Shown: positions 19,967 through 30,519, counted from the stretch's first letter. The stretch is DNA of 56,674 nt from Flavobacteriaceae bacterium (GCA_030830625.1 JAURMQ010000115.1:1-56674); one strand, 5' to 3'. The notes: generated by a model from the sequence alone, not told the origin. Program-made: numbers and translations.

Positions 19967-20074
19967 GGTAAAGTCTATCACTCTAAACGAACCCATGTCT
20001 GACGAATTATTCGAATAAAAAAAGACAGACATCCCTCTTTTTGAGAACGCTTAATTTAATTCTATCATTGACCT

Positions 20075-20446
20075 ATGAAAAAAAGACCATTCTTGTCGCT
20101 GTTGATCGGACTCTGGGTTTTGAGTGCTACGGCCTGTAAAAACAATACTACTCCAAAAACCATTGAAGTAAAAACGCAAACTGCCCAAACCGTTAAGGCC
20201 TCTTTTGATAAAGCACAAAAAATCGCCATGAATATCGAAGGAATGGTTTGTGCCATGGGCTGTGCGGCTGTTATTGAAAAAAACCTTAACCAAACCGCTG
20301 GAATTAAAGAGGCCAAGGTGGATTTTGAAACCAAAAAAGCAACATTGATCTACGATGCTGAAATACTAACCCCCAATGAGATCACACAAGTCGTCCTTAA
20401 AACAGGAGAGTCTTATTCGGTAAAAGATTTCAAATTATTGGACTAG
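20075..20446 (+). CDS. Lipoprotein-anchored heavy-metal-associated (HMA) domain protein
   Basis: LSATACKN lipobox; IEGMVCAMGCAAVIEKNLNQTAGIKEAKVDFETKKATL. Confidence 0.82.
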   Translation: MKKRPFLSLLIGLWVLSATACKNNTTPKTIEVKTQTAQTVKASFDKAQKIAMNIEGMVCAMGCAAVIEKNLNQTAGIKEAKVDFETKKATLIYDAEILTPNEITQVVLKTGESYSVKDFKLLD

Positions 20447-21009
20447 TACTTCCAACGTAAACTTTCCATAAAATGCATTACGTCTCGCTCTACATATTTA
20501 GCGGCAGGCATGATGGAATCGTAGTTGGGCCTTGAGTAAAAATAAAGCGATCCCATGAGGAAGTGATCGGTAGAGTCGGTCAGAAAAAACTGTAACTGAG
20601 AAGCCGCATTTCCAACTACTGTAAACAAAGTACCGTATACCTTTTGCTCTGGAGCTATAAATACCTTTTCGGGAATTTCCTGAGCTTTGACCCTATGTTT
20701 TCCAGGAAGCTGATAGGCGTCATTTAATAAGGAATCTATATTATTTTCCACTTCTACATAGGACAGATAAAGGGTCGCTTTCATTTTAGGATAGTACAAA
20801 TAGGGTGCATTTGAATTCTTCCCTTTCAGTTCAACCCAGTCGTTGTATTCAAATTCAAAGGGATAAGAATCGGGGGCCGATCTATATTGGGGTTCTGGAA
20901 ATTGAAGACGCAACAAGGCTTTAGGCTTAGGCTGTTGAACCCTATCACAACTCACCATAAATAAACCCAAAAACAGAAAAAATATCAATGCCCAATTTAT
21001 TATTCTCAT
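20443..21009 (-). CDS. gldD: Gliding motility lipoprotein GldD
   Basis: 188 aa; lipobox FMVSCDR, PKALLRLQFPEPQY; adjacent to gldE. Confidence 0.9.
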   Translation of the reverse strand: MRIINWALIFFLFLGLFMVSCDRVQQPKPKALLRLQFPEPQYRSAPDSYPFEFEYNDWVELKGKNSNAPYLYYPKMKATLYLSYVEVENNIDSLLNDAYQLPGKHRVKAQEIPEKVFIAPEQKVYGTLFTVVGNAASQLQFFLTDSTDHFLMGSLYFYSRPNYDSIMPAAKYVERDVMHFMESLRWKY

Positions 21010-22322
21010 GAAGTAGAGGGTAAAATGACCTTGATCCTTTTGATTCTTTTACGATCAACAGATTCTATAACAAACTGATAGCCTTCAAATTGAATGACCT
21101 GCCCAATTTTGGGAAAGGCTTGGGACACTTCTAGAACAAATCCTGCAATGGATTCGGATTCTCCCTTATATTTTTCAAAGGTCTCTTCCTCTTCCAATTC
21201 AATGACTTTGTAGAAATCTTTGAGGTTGATCTTTGCGTCAAAAACAAAAGTATGATCATCCAATTTGGAGTAATTCAAATCGTCGTCGTCAAATTCATCG
21301 CTGATGTCTCCAACAATCTCCTCAATGACATCCTCAAATGTGATCACTCCCGAGGTCCCTCCATATTCATCAACGACTACTGCCAAATGAATTTTTTTCT
21401 GTTGAAATTCTTTCAAAAGATCATCCAATTTTTTGTTTTCCGGAACGTAAAAAGGAGGTTTTAAAAGCCTTTTCCATTCAAAACTGGACTGCTCAATGTG
21501 CGGTAATAAATCTTTGATGTATAGGATCCCCACAATATTATCCATACTATCCGAAAATACAGGTACCCTTGAAAATCCTTTTTCAAGAATGAGAGGAACT
21601 ATGGTTTCCATATCCATTTCTTCAGACAATGCAAACACATCAATTCGAGGACACATCACCTGCTTGGTATCGGTATTTCCGAAGTTAACGATGCCCTGTA
21701 AAATCTTGTGTTCTTCTTTGGTTGTTTCTTCTTCGCCCGTCAATTCCAAAGCCTGAGACAACTTGTCAATAGAAAATTCATTGTTTTTTTGAGCCAATCT
21801 CGATTCCATAAAACGGGTAATTTTACTCATAGGAACGGTTAGAAAGAACAAAAAGTAACGATCTAAAGTGTAGATGGGAAAGGCCATGGTTTTCGAAAAA
21901 TTCAAAGCATTCCTATTGGCGTAAACCTTAGGCAAGATTTCTCCAAAAAAGAGAATTAAAAAAGTGATGGCTCCAATCTCAATCAACAAAACGATCAATG
22001 GGTTTTGGATCTGACTAAAAAGAACCTCACCCGTAGAGGCAAAAAGCAATACTATGGCAATATTGATAAAATTATTAGTGATCAGTATTGTCGCCAACAG
22101 ACGTTTAGGATTTTGAAGCATCTCTTGGATGATCTCCATTTGTCGAGATTTATTTTCCTCCTCTGAATCCCGTTGGGCTTTGGTCAAAGAAAAAAAAGCT
22201 ACCTCAGCACCAGAGATCAGCCCTGAGATGATCAAAAGCAAAACCAGTGCGATCAACTGAATCAACAACGACCCTTGTCCATTCAAGACAACGAGTAAAA
22301 AACTTAAAGGGTCGGGATCCAA
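21006..22322 (-). CDS. gldE: Gliding motility-associated protein GldE (DUF21/CBS/CorC architecture)
   Basis: 438 aa; N-terminal TM domain, CBS pair (VPVFSDSMDNIVGILYIKDLL, LAVVVDEYGGTSGVITFEDVIEEIVGDISDEFD). Confidence 0.9.
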   Translation of the reverse strand: MDPDPLSFLLVVLNGQGSLLIQLIALVLLLIISGLISGAEVAFFSLTKAQRDSEEENKSRQMEIIQEMLQNPKRLLATILITNNFINIAIVLLFASTGEVLFSQIQNPLIVLLIEIGAITFLILFFGEILPKVYANRNALNFSKTMAFPIYTLDRYFLFFLTVPMSKITRFMESRLAQKNNEFSIDKLSQALELTGEEETTKEEHKILQGIVNFGNTDTKQVMCPRIDVFALSEEMDMETIVPLILEKGFSRVPVFSDSMDNIVGILYIKDLLPHIEQSSFEWKRLLKPPFYVPENKKLDDLLKEFQQKKIHLAVVVDEYGGTSGVITFEDVIEEIVGDISDEFDDDDLNYSKLDDHTFVFDAKINLKDFYKVIELEEEETFEKYKGESESIAGFVLEVSQAFPKIGQVIQFEGYQFVIESVDRKRIKRIKVILPSTS

Positions 22323-22338
22323 TTAATTAATGCTTTAA

Positions 22339-22758
22339 TTAAAAAGGAAGATCATTCTCTGGAGGGGCTTCCGCAGCAGGAGGGGACGATACTGAAGGAT
22401 TCGATCCGTCTCCCTCATTCTTTTTGGTGCTTAAAAAAGTAAACTCGTCCACATTGACTTCTGTAGTGTATCGGTCTTTCTGATCTTGATCTTGCCACTT
22501 TCTGGTTTTGATCTTTCCTTCGATGTAAATTTTATCCCCCTTACTGAGGTACTTCTCACATATCTCTGCAGCTTTATTCCTCACTACCACATTGTGCCAA
22601 TCGGTATGGGTCACTTTTTCACCAGAGGTTTTGTTGGTATAAACTTCATTGGTTGCAAGAGGGAATCTCCCAATACAACCTCCACCGTCGAAATAATGCA
22701 TCTTAACATCATCTCCGAGGTGGCCAATTAACATAACTTTGTTTAGCGTACCATTCAT
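22339..22758 (-). CDS. ssb: Single-stranded DNA-binding protein
   Basis: MNGTLNKVMLIGHLGDDVKMHYFDGGGCIGRFPLATNE...; acidic tail ending ENDLPF. Internal ATG at 22758 preferred. Confidence 0.93.
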   Translation of the reverse strand: MNGTLNKVMLIGHLGDDVKMHYFDGGGCIGRFPLATNEVYTNKTSGEKVTHTDWHNVVVRNKAAEICEKYLSKGDKIYIEGKIKTRKWQDQDQKDRYTTEVNVDEFTFLSTKKNEGDGSNPSVSSPPAAEAPPENDLPF

Positions 22759-22803
22759 GATAAAAGATTTTTGGATTAGTATATCAAATGTAGTGAATCG
22801 CAA

Positions 22804-23850
22804 TCAGCTGATAAAAAAATTATCTCTAAAATTTTGGAGGACTCTTGGCATGGGATAATTTTTCATTTTACGGCACTGAATATCTAAATTAGCATTCTCT
22901 TTCAGCTTGACAATCCAAAAATTAATTTCTAAAAGCTGGTGACTAAGTTTGTGAATAACGGGCAATTCATTCCATTTCTCCATCACATAATCGGCTTCGA
23001 TATGATACTTATTCAGCAGTGATTCAAGTTCTTGGGAAGTAAAATTCTTTTGTTTTTCAAAAGTTTCAATAAGCGGAAATTGATATAGATTTTGCCAAAT
23101 CCCTTTACCTTTCCTTTTTTCCAAAAGTGTATTTTTTGAATCATCGGTCAACACAAAATAGTGAAGGTAGCGTTTTTGGACCTTTATCTTTTTGGATTTG
23201 ATGGGCAGTGAACTTACTTTTCCTTGTTGGAAAGCCAAGCATTTGTTTTGAAAAATACAGTCCGAACAATTGGGACTTTTGGGAACACATTGGAGTGCGC
23301 CAAACTCCATCAAGGCCTGATTAAAATCGCCTGGTGGTGCTCCTTTCATTAATTGTTGTGCCTTTTCTTTGTAAATTTTGTGAGCTCCAGAGGCGTCTAT
23401 GGGCTGATCCATACCGAAAATTCTGGATAATACCCTGTACACATTGCCATCTACAACCGCATGATCTTGATTGAAACAAATGGAAGTAATGGCACTGGCA
23501 GTATAATCGCCTATTCCCATTAGGCGCTTTATTTTATTAAAATCGTTTGGAAACTTTCCGTCGTAAGAGTCTGCTATTTCTTTGGCAGTAGCATGAAGAT
23601 TTCTGGCTCTGGAATAATACCCCAGCCCTTGCCAAAGATGCATTACTTGATCTTCGCTGGCCTTGGCCAGTTCAGAAACGGTAGGAAAAGCTGAAATAAA
23701 TCTTTCGTAATAGGGAAGACCTTGAGCCGCTCGGGTTTGTTGTAAGATGATTTCTGACAGCCAAACATTATAGGGTTCTTTGTTCTCTCGCCAAGGAAAG
23801 GATCTGCGGTTTTCATTATACCAGTTTATTAATTTGTTATGGAAACTCAT
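22804..23850 (-). CDS. mutY: A/G-specific adenine glycosylase
   Basis: FPWRENKEPYNVWLSEIILQQTRA; helix-hairpin-helix; CVPKSPNCSDCIFQNKC iron-sulfur motif. Confidence 0.94.
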   Translation of the reverse strand: MSFHNKLINWYNENRRSFPWRENKEPYNVWLSEIILQQTRAAQGLPYYERFISAFPTVSELAKASEDQVMHLWQGLGYYSRARNLHATAKEIADSYDGKFPNDFNKIKRLMGIGDYTASAITSICFNQDHAVVDGNVYRVLSRIFGMDQPIDASGAHKIYKEKAQQLMKGAPPGDFNQALMEFGALQCVPKSPNCSDCIFQNKCLAFQQGKVSSLPIKSKKIKVQKRYLHYFVLTDDSKNTLLEKRKGKGIWQNLYQFPLIETFEKQKNFTSQELESLLNKYHIEADYVMEKWNELPVIHKLSHQLLEINFWIVKLKENANLDIQCRKMKNYPMPRVLQNFRDNFFIS

Positions 23851-23933
23851 CTGAGCTTTAAAAAATGAATTGTGCGAAAAACGCTTAAACAAAGATAAAA
23901 AGGTAAGTCTGAATGAATTATCATTTTAATTTT

Positions 23934-23941
23934 TATATTTG
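23934..23941 (+). promoter_or_regulatory. Candidate -7 element upstream of the HU gene
   Basis: TATATTTG matches the TAnnTTTG consensus, 50 nt before the ATG. Confidence 0.5.
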
Positions 23942-23990
23942 CAAGCCTTTAAATTTCTAATACTAACGTGCTAATACAAATTATTTAAAT

Positions 23991-24281
23991 ATGACAAAAG
24001 CTGATATTGTTAACAATATATCTGATCAGCTAGGTATTGATAAAACTGATGTTCAAGCCACAGTTGAAAAATTCATGAGTGAGATTAAGAACTCCTTAGA
24101 GAGTGGAGAAAACGTTTACTTAAGAGGATTCGGAAGTTTTATCATAAAAACAAGAGCGGAAAAAACGGGAAGAAATATTTCTAAGAATACTGCCGTTAAA
24201 ATTCCTGCTCATAATATCCCAGCCTTCAAACCCGCTAAAATTTTTGTAAACGGAGTTAAATCGAAGGTAGAAGTTGCTTAA
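23991..24281 (+). CDS. HU/IHF family DNA-binding protein
   Basis: 96 aa; MTKADIVNNISDQLGIDKTDV...VYLRGFGSFIIKTRAEKTGRNISKNTAVKIPAHNIPAFKPAK. Confidence 0.95.
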   Translation: MTKADIVNNISDQLGIDKTDVQATVEKFMSEIKNSLESGENVYLRGFGSFIIKTRAEKTGRNISKNTAVKIPAHNIPAFKPAKIFVNGVKSKVEVA

Positions 24282-24316
24282 AAAATTATTTATAAATCCA
24301 AACTTAAAGTTGAACT

Positions 24317-24406
24317 ATGCCAAGTGGTAAAAAAAGAAAACGGCATAAGGTCGCCACGCACAAAAGAAAAAAGCGTAGAAGAGCCAACCGTCACAAGAAA
24401 AAATAG
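24317..24406 (+). CDS. 29-aa Lys/Arg-rich protein MPSGKKRKRHKVATHKRKKRRRANRHKKK, likely RNA-binding or ribosomal
   Basis: ATG-to-TAG ORF translated by hand; absent from the supplied ORF track because it is below 60 aa; same strand between HU and rng. Confidence 0.85.
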   Translation: MPSGKKRKRHKVATHKRKKRRRANRHKKK

Positions 24407-24453
24407 TGTTTGGAAATACACTTAAAAACATTCTCCAAAGTTCATTGATATTT

Positions 24454-24529
24454 GATACTGCTCCGTCAGTATCTTCAGGAAAATCCTGAATATTTATTGT
24501 TTAACAACGACATGCGTAAAAGCTGTCGT
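24454..24529 (+). promoter_or_regulatory. Structured leader of rng: three consecutive hairpins
   Basis: GATACTG-ctccgt-CAGTATC (24454-24473); TTCAGGA-aaa-TCCTGAA (24474-24490); ACGACA(t)GC-gtaaaa-GCTGTCGT (24507-24529); start codon GTG at 24547. Confidence 0.6.
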
Positions 24530-24546
24530 ATCTAAAATTCATCAGA

Positions 24547-26106
24547 GTGAATAAAGAACTGATTATACGATCGAATTCCTCTGCTGTTGATTTTGCACTG
24601 CTCAAGGATGGAAAATTAATTGAGCTCAATAAAGAAGTAGACAACAACAAGTTTTCTGTAGGTGACATTTATGTTGCCAAAATCAGAAAACCTGTATCGG
24701 GTCTGAATGCCGCTTTTGTTGGCGTAGGTCATGAAAAAGATGGTTTTTTACATTATCATGATTTAGGACCAAACCTTCCTACTTTATTAAAATTTTTTAA
24801 ACAGGTAAGCTCAGGTAAAACCAAAGATTATTCATTAAAGAATTTTCGGTTCGAAAATGAAATCCCCAAAGACGGATCGATACAAGATTATCTAAAAGCC
24901 CAACAACAGATACTTGTCCAGATTGTCAAAGAACCCATTTCTACTAAGGGACCCAGAGTTAGCTCTGAGTTGTCTTTAGCGGGAAGATTCATGGTACTCA
25001 TTCCCTTTTCTGACCGTATTTCTATTTCACAGAAAATCGAAAGTAATTCGGAAAAAAATCGGTTAAAAAAACTGGTAAAAAGCATAAGACCCAAAGGTTT
25101 TGGCGTTATCATAAGAACAGTAGCCAAAGACCAAAAAGTCAAAGAGCTGGACGCCGATTTACAACAATTACTCAGTCGTTGGAAAAACTTGTGTGAGAAA
25201 TTTGTCAAGGTAGATCAATATCCTACCAACATTCTCAGTGAGATCAATCGATCTTCTTCCATTTTAAGAGATATTTTCGATAACGATTTTACTGGCATTC
25301 ATGTGGATGATCCCGAAATGCTAGTCGAGATTAAAGATTACTTAGAAACCATCGCCCCAGACAAAGTATCTATCGTCAAGTATTTCAATAATAAAACCGC
25401 ACCCATTTTCGATCATTTTGGAGTCGAAAGACAAATCAAAACCGCATTTGGCACAACCGTTTCCATGCAAAAAGGAGCGTATTTGGTCATCGAACACACC
25501 GAAGCCCTACATGTGATAGATGTCAACAGCGGAAATCGATCCAACAAGGCCAAGTCTCAAGAACAAACTGCCTTAGAGGTCAACTTGATTGCCGCCAGCG
25601 AAATTGCCCGTCAATTGAGGTTAAGAGACATGGGAGGTATTATTGTAGTGGATTTCATCGATCTCAATTCCAACGAAAATCGAAAAAAATTATTTGAACA
25701 TCTCCGTAAAGAGATGGAAAGTGACAGAACCAAACACAAAATTCTGCCACCTTCTCGATTTGGACTAATCCAAATCACACGTCAACGGGTTCGCCCCGAG
25801 ATGAATATTAAAACCCATGAACCCAATCCCAACAAAAATGGCGAGGTTGAGGCACCCATTGTTTTAATAGACAAAATCAACGCAGAGCTTGACAAAATTG
25901 TCGAGCAAAGGCAAAACAAAAAGAAAAAGTTGCATTTGCACCTTCATCCTTTTATTGCTGCCTATTTAACCAGCGGTTTCCCCTCCATCCGGATGAGCTG
26001 GTATTTTAAACACAAAAAGTGGGTGCAAATTGTACCCCGTGATGCTTACCTGTATTTGGAGTTTCGTTTTTTGGATAAAAACAGAAAATTACTCCGTACT
26101 AAATAA
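24547..26106 (+). CDS. rng: Ribonuclease G/E family endoribonuclease
   Basis: 519 aa; S1-like VGDIYVAKIRKPVSGLNAAFVGVGHEKDGFLHYHDLGP; HVIDVNSGNRS; DMGGIIVVDFIDL; LIQITRQRVRPE. Confidence 0.93.
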   Translation: MNKELIIRSNSSAVDFALLKDGKLIELNKEVDNNKFSVGDIYVAKIRKPVSGLNAAFVGVGHEKDGFLHYHDLGPNLPTLLKFFKQVSSGKTKDYSLKNFRFENEIPKDGSIQDYLKAQQQILVQIVKEPISTKGPRVSSELSLAGRFMVLIPFSDRISISQKIESNSEKNRLKKLVKSIRPKGFGVIIRTVAKDQKVKELDADLQQLLSRWKNLCEKFVKVDQYPTNILSEINRSSSILRDIFDNDFTGIHVDDPEMLVEIKDYLETIAPDKVSIVKYFNNKTAPIFDHFGVERQIKTAFGTTVSMQKGAYLVIEHTEALHVIDVNSGNRSNKAKSQEQTALEVNLIAASEIARQLRLRDMGGIIVVDFIDLNSNENRKKLFEHLRKEMESDRTKHKILPPSRFGLIQITRQRVRPEMNIKTHEPNPNKNGEVEAPIVLIDKINAELDKIVEQRQNKKKKLHLHLHPFIAAYLTSGFPSIRMSWYFKHKKWVQIVPRDAYLYLEFRFLDKNRKLLRTK

Positions 26107-26108
26107 TT

Positions 26109-26140
26109 AAAAAACCGCCTTGGTTTCAGGGCGGTTTTTT
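26109..26140 (+). terminator. Rho-independent terminator after rng
   Basis: AAAAAACCGCC...GGCGGTTTTTT, 11-bp stem plus T tract. Confidence 0.9.
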
Positions 26141-26261
26141 TCTTGTACTGCACCTCCTTTGGTGAGGTACCCTCCTTATGGAATCGGGCTATTGAATAAG
26201 CGTATAGATTTTTATCAAGAAAGCGCATCGCTTAATCCTTTAAAACTTATTAATTTTGGTT

Positions 26262-26741
26262 ATGCCAGAAGAAGTACTTCATTTGAAGGAAATCCAAAAA
26301 AAAATGGAACACTACTGCGCCTATCAAGAGCGCTGTCATCAAGAAGTCGTGCAAAAACTCAAAGGGCTTGGCGTTTATGGTCTTTCCGTTGACCGTATTG
26401 TTTCTCATTTAATCGAACAGAATTATCTTAACGAAACGCGTTTTGCAGAGCAATTTGTTCGTGGAAAATTTAACCTCAAAAAATGGGGGAAAAATCGATT
26501 GTTCAGAGAGCTCAAACAACGCAATATTTCTGAATGGAATATCAAAAATGCCATGAAACCCATTTCGGAAAACGACTATAGGGAATGCGCTCAGGCGCTT
26601 GCCGAAAAGTTTTGGACGGCCCACAAAAGTAAATCCTTATCCCTTCAAAAGAAAAAAGTGTGGGATGCAATGCAATATCGGGGATGGGAGACAGAACTGA
26701 TTATGAAAAATATACTACGGCTTGAACATCAAAAAGAATAA
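26262..26741 (+). CDS. recX: Regulatory protein RecX
   Basis: CHQEVVQKLKGLGVYGLSVDRIVSHLIEQNYLNETRFAEQFVRGKFNLKKWGKNRLFRELKQRNIS. Confidence 0.88.
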   Translation: MPEEVLHLKEIQKKMEHYCAYQERCHQEVVQKLKGLGVYGLSVDRIVSHLIEQNYLNETRFAEQFVRGKFNLKKWGKNRLFRELKQRNISEWNIKNAMKPISENDYRECAQALAEKFWTAHKSKSLSLQKKKVWDAMQYRGWETELIMKNILRLEHQKE

Positions 26742-28561
26742 CGCAAGCCCAAAAGTCCATTTCCTTTGGGCATTGGAACCAAATTGGATTCCCAGTATTC
26801 TGTATTAAAAATGTTATTTAAATACAGACTCATTTCAAAAGATTTGAACATCCAACGGGCAGATACATCAGCCACACTATAGGCATCCCCCGAGGTTCTT
26901 TCAACGTATTTATAGACAAAATGGGCGCTTACTTTTTGTGAAAAGGGCAAACTATAACTCCCCACAAAATGATGCTTTAAATCGTTGTTAATGGAATAGC
27001 GCGTGAAATTGTAACCGCTGTCTTGAAGATTGTTTTCCAAATAGGAATAGTTGATTTTAAATTGATGGTTAAGAGAATTGATTGGAATGAGATGGATGAG
27101 CTCCAAATCGATCCCATGGGTATTCACTTGTTGTATGTTTTCTGCTTTGAATGGAGTCGCATTGTCATCGCTATTTTTAACAAAGTCAATAAGATTTTCG
27201 GCCTTCCTGCTAAAAAAGGCTAAAGAAGCCGTGACTGTAGCATTAGAATAACGTATCCCTATTTCATTGGAAATGGCCTCCTCAGGAATCAGGCCCGAAT
27301 TGCCCAGGGTGGTACTGTCGGAATAGTATAAATCTGTAAAGGTGGGAATACGAAAGGTCCTACCCGTATTGGCATAGATTCTCACCCCTGGCTTGAGTTG
27401 CCACCCGAGGTCAATTCCAGGAAAGCTGTGCGATCCAAAGTCGGAAAAATAGTTGGCTACTATCCCTGGAGTGAGATCAACGCTATTGTTGAACAGATAA
27501 AAACGGTGTTCAAAAAAGAAGTTCATCATGGTCCTACTGCGGTTGCCGAGATTGTTGCTCCGAATGCCTACGCGAGAAAAGTCCACCCCAAAGCCTGTCA
27601 ACCCCAAACTTGAAGCTGCAGAGACATCCAAAGCAGCACCCACTTTATTGGTTACATGCAAATTACGGTATATGTCTGGTCTGTTTCGTATGTATTCATA
27701 CATGTCCTGACCTCTTCGCCAATAGACTTTGGGTTTATAAATCCAAGTCCCCACAGTACGTCTTTGTGACAATGAAAACAAGCTGGCTTGAGTTGCTTCA
27801 TATTGATCTACTGCCGAAGGGGTGGCATAAAAACCATTGGCTCCAAATTTTCGTGACGAATGACTGGCGATCAGATCGACAGGCGTTTTATGACGATTTA
27901 AGCTTGATTTTATAAAATAGTGGGTATGGTCGTAATCCGTATTATAACGGTAGCCATCTGAAGTGTATTTGGACACCAACCCAAGGACAGCAGTTTTTTC
28001 GGAGGTATTTCCTACAAAAATAGAGCCATTGGTCTGATCGTAATTGCCCTTTTGCAGGTCTAAAGTCAAGGTTTTAGGGGTTTCTTTTTTGGTTACTATA
28101 TTAATAGCACCGGTAAAAGCATTTTGACCATAAGCTCTGGCTGCAGGACCTTTGATGATTTCGATGCGTTCCACCATTTGTGGAGGGGGTAGGAAATTGA
28201 GCGTATGATGTCCGGTTTGACCGTCGTCTAATTTAATCCCATCGATGAGCAACAGGGTTTGGTCGAAAGTACCTCCTCGAATGTTGAGATCCGCCTGGGC
28301 AGCTCCTGCTCCTCTTCTTTTGATATCCACTCCCCCTACTTGCTGGAGTAGATCGACCAAATGAGTAACTCCACTTTGTCGAATCTGTTGTGCCGTAACT
28401 ATTTGAACGGTTTTAGAGTTCTGTGTATAAAGGGTTTCAATCCGATCGGATGAAAGGATTACTTCATTCAACTTTTGAGTAGAGAGTGTATCGATTTGAG
28501 CATTGAGATGACCGATCAAAAAAACAAAAGATAACCGCCTTAACAATTGATTTTTTTTCAT
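26729..28561 (-). CDS. TonB-dependent receptor (BtuB-size)
   Basis: 610 aa; plug domain VDLLQQVGGVDIKRRGAGAAQADLNIRGGTFDQTLLLIDGIKLDDGQTGHH; C-terminal YSF. Confidence 0.9.
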   Translation of the reverse strand: MKKNQLLRRLSFVFLIGHLNAQIDTLSTQKLNEVILSSDRIETLYTQNSKTVQIVTAQQIRQSGVTHLVDLLQQVGGVDIKRRGAGAAQADLNIRGGTFDQTLLLIDGIKLDDGQTGHHTLNFLPPPQMVERIEIIKGPAARAYGQNAFTGAINIVTKKETPKTLTLDLQKGNYDQTNGSIFVGNTSEKTAVLGLVSKYTSDGYRYNTDYDHTHYFIKSSLNRHKTPVDLIASHSSRKFGANGFYATPSAVDQYEATQASLFSLSQRRTVGTWIYKPKVYWRRGQDMYEYIRNRPDIYRNLHVTNKVGAALDVSAASSLGLTGFGVDFSRVGIRSNNLGNRSRTMMNFFFEHRFYLFNNSVDLTPGIVANYFSDFGSHSFPGIDLGWQLKPGVRIYANTGRTFRIPTFTDLYYSDSTTLGNSGLIPEEAISNEIGIRYSNATVTASLAFFSRKAENLIDFVKNSDDNATPFKAENIQQVNTHGIDLELIHLIPINSLNHQFKINYSYLENNLQDSGYNFTRYSINNDLKHHFVGSYSLPFSQKVSAHFVYKYVERTSGDAYSVADVSARWMFKSFEMSLYLNNIFNTEYWESNLVPMPKGNGLLGLRYSF

Positions 28562-28585
28562 ACCAATACGAATGGATCTGAAAAT

Positions 28586-28863
28586 TTAATCTGCAAGCAG
28601 AATCAATTTGTTGTTTCTCATTTCGACGGTTCCAGAACTGATTTCAAAAAGGGTCGTGTTGGCGTCTTGTCTTTTGAACTTATTCTCCACGGTTTTGTCT
28701 AAGTCCATTTTTCCTGAAATGGTGACCGTTCCCTCTTTGAGTGTAGAAACAATAGGGGCATGATTGTTGAGCATCTGGAACGATCCTGTAGTTCCTGGGA
28801 CGGTTACGGAATCGACTTCACCACTAAACAAGGTGGCTTCGGGGGAAACAATTTCTAAATGCA

Positions 28864-28864
<1 letters not shown>
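28586..28864 (-). CDS. atpC: F1 ATP synthase epsilon subunit
   Basis: MHLEIVSPEATLFSGEVDSVTVPGTTGSFQMLNNHAPIVSTLKEG. Confidence 0.95.
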
Positions 28865-30378
<1,514 letters not shown>

Positions 30379-30471
30379 CTAAATTTTTTGTTAAAAGAAA
30401 CCGATATAAGGTGATAAATTCAGATGCAAATATAGGGGAATATCTAAAAGTTTATGTGCTGTTAGGGCAAA

Positions 30472-30500
30472 AAAAAGAGCCCGATTGGGCTCTTTTTATA
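30472..30500 (-). terminator. Rho-independent (potentially bidirectional) terminator downstream of the SusC-like receptor
   Basis: AAAAAGAGCCC-gatt-GGGCTCTTTTT, perfect 11-bp stem. Confidence 0.88.
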
Positions 30501-30519
30501 AATTAATATGGGGTATAAA

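Noticed and set aside
26120-26392. 90-aa ORF overlapping the rng terminator and recX
   Set aside because: It begins inside a strong terminator hairpin and shares most of its length with recX in another frame.
28562-28585. Cobalamin riboswitch before the BtuB-size TonB receptor
   Set aside because: Only 24 nt separate it from atpC, too short for a riboswitch.
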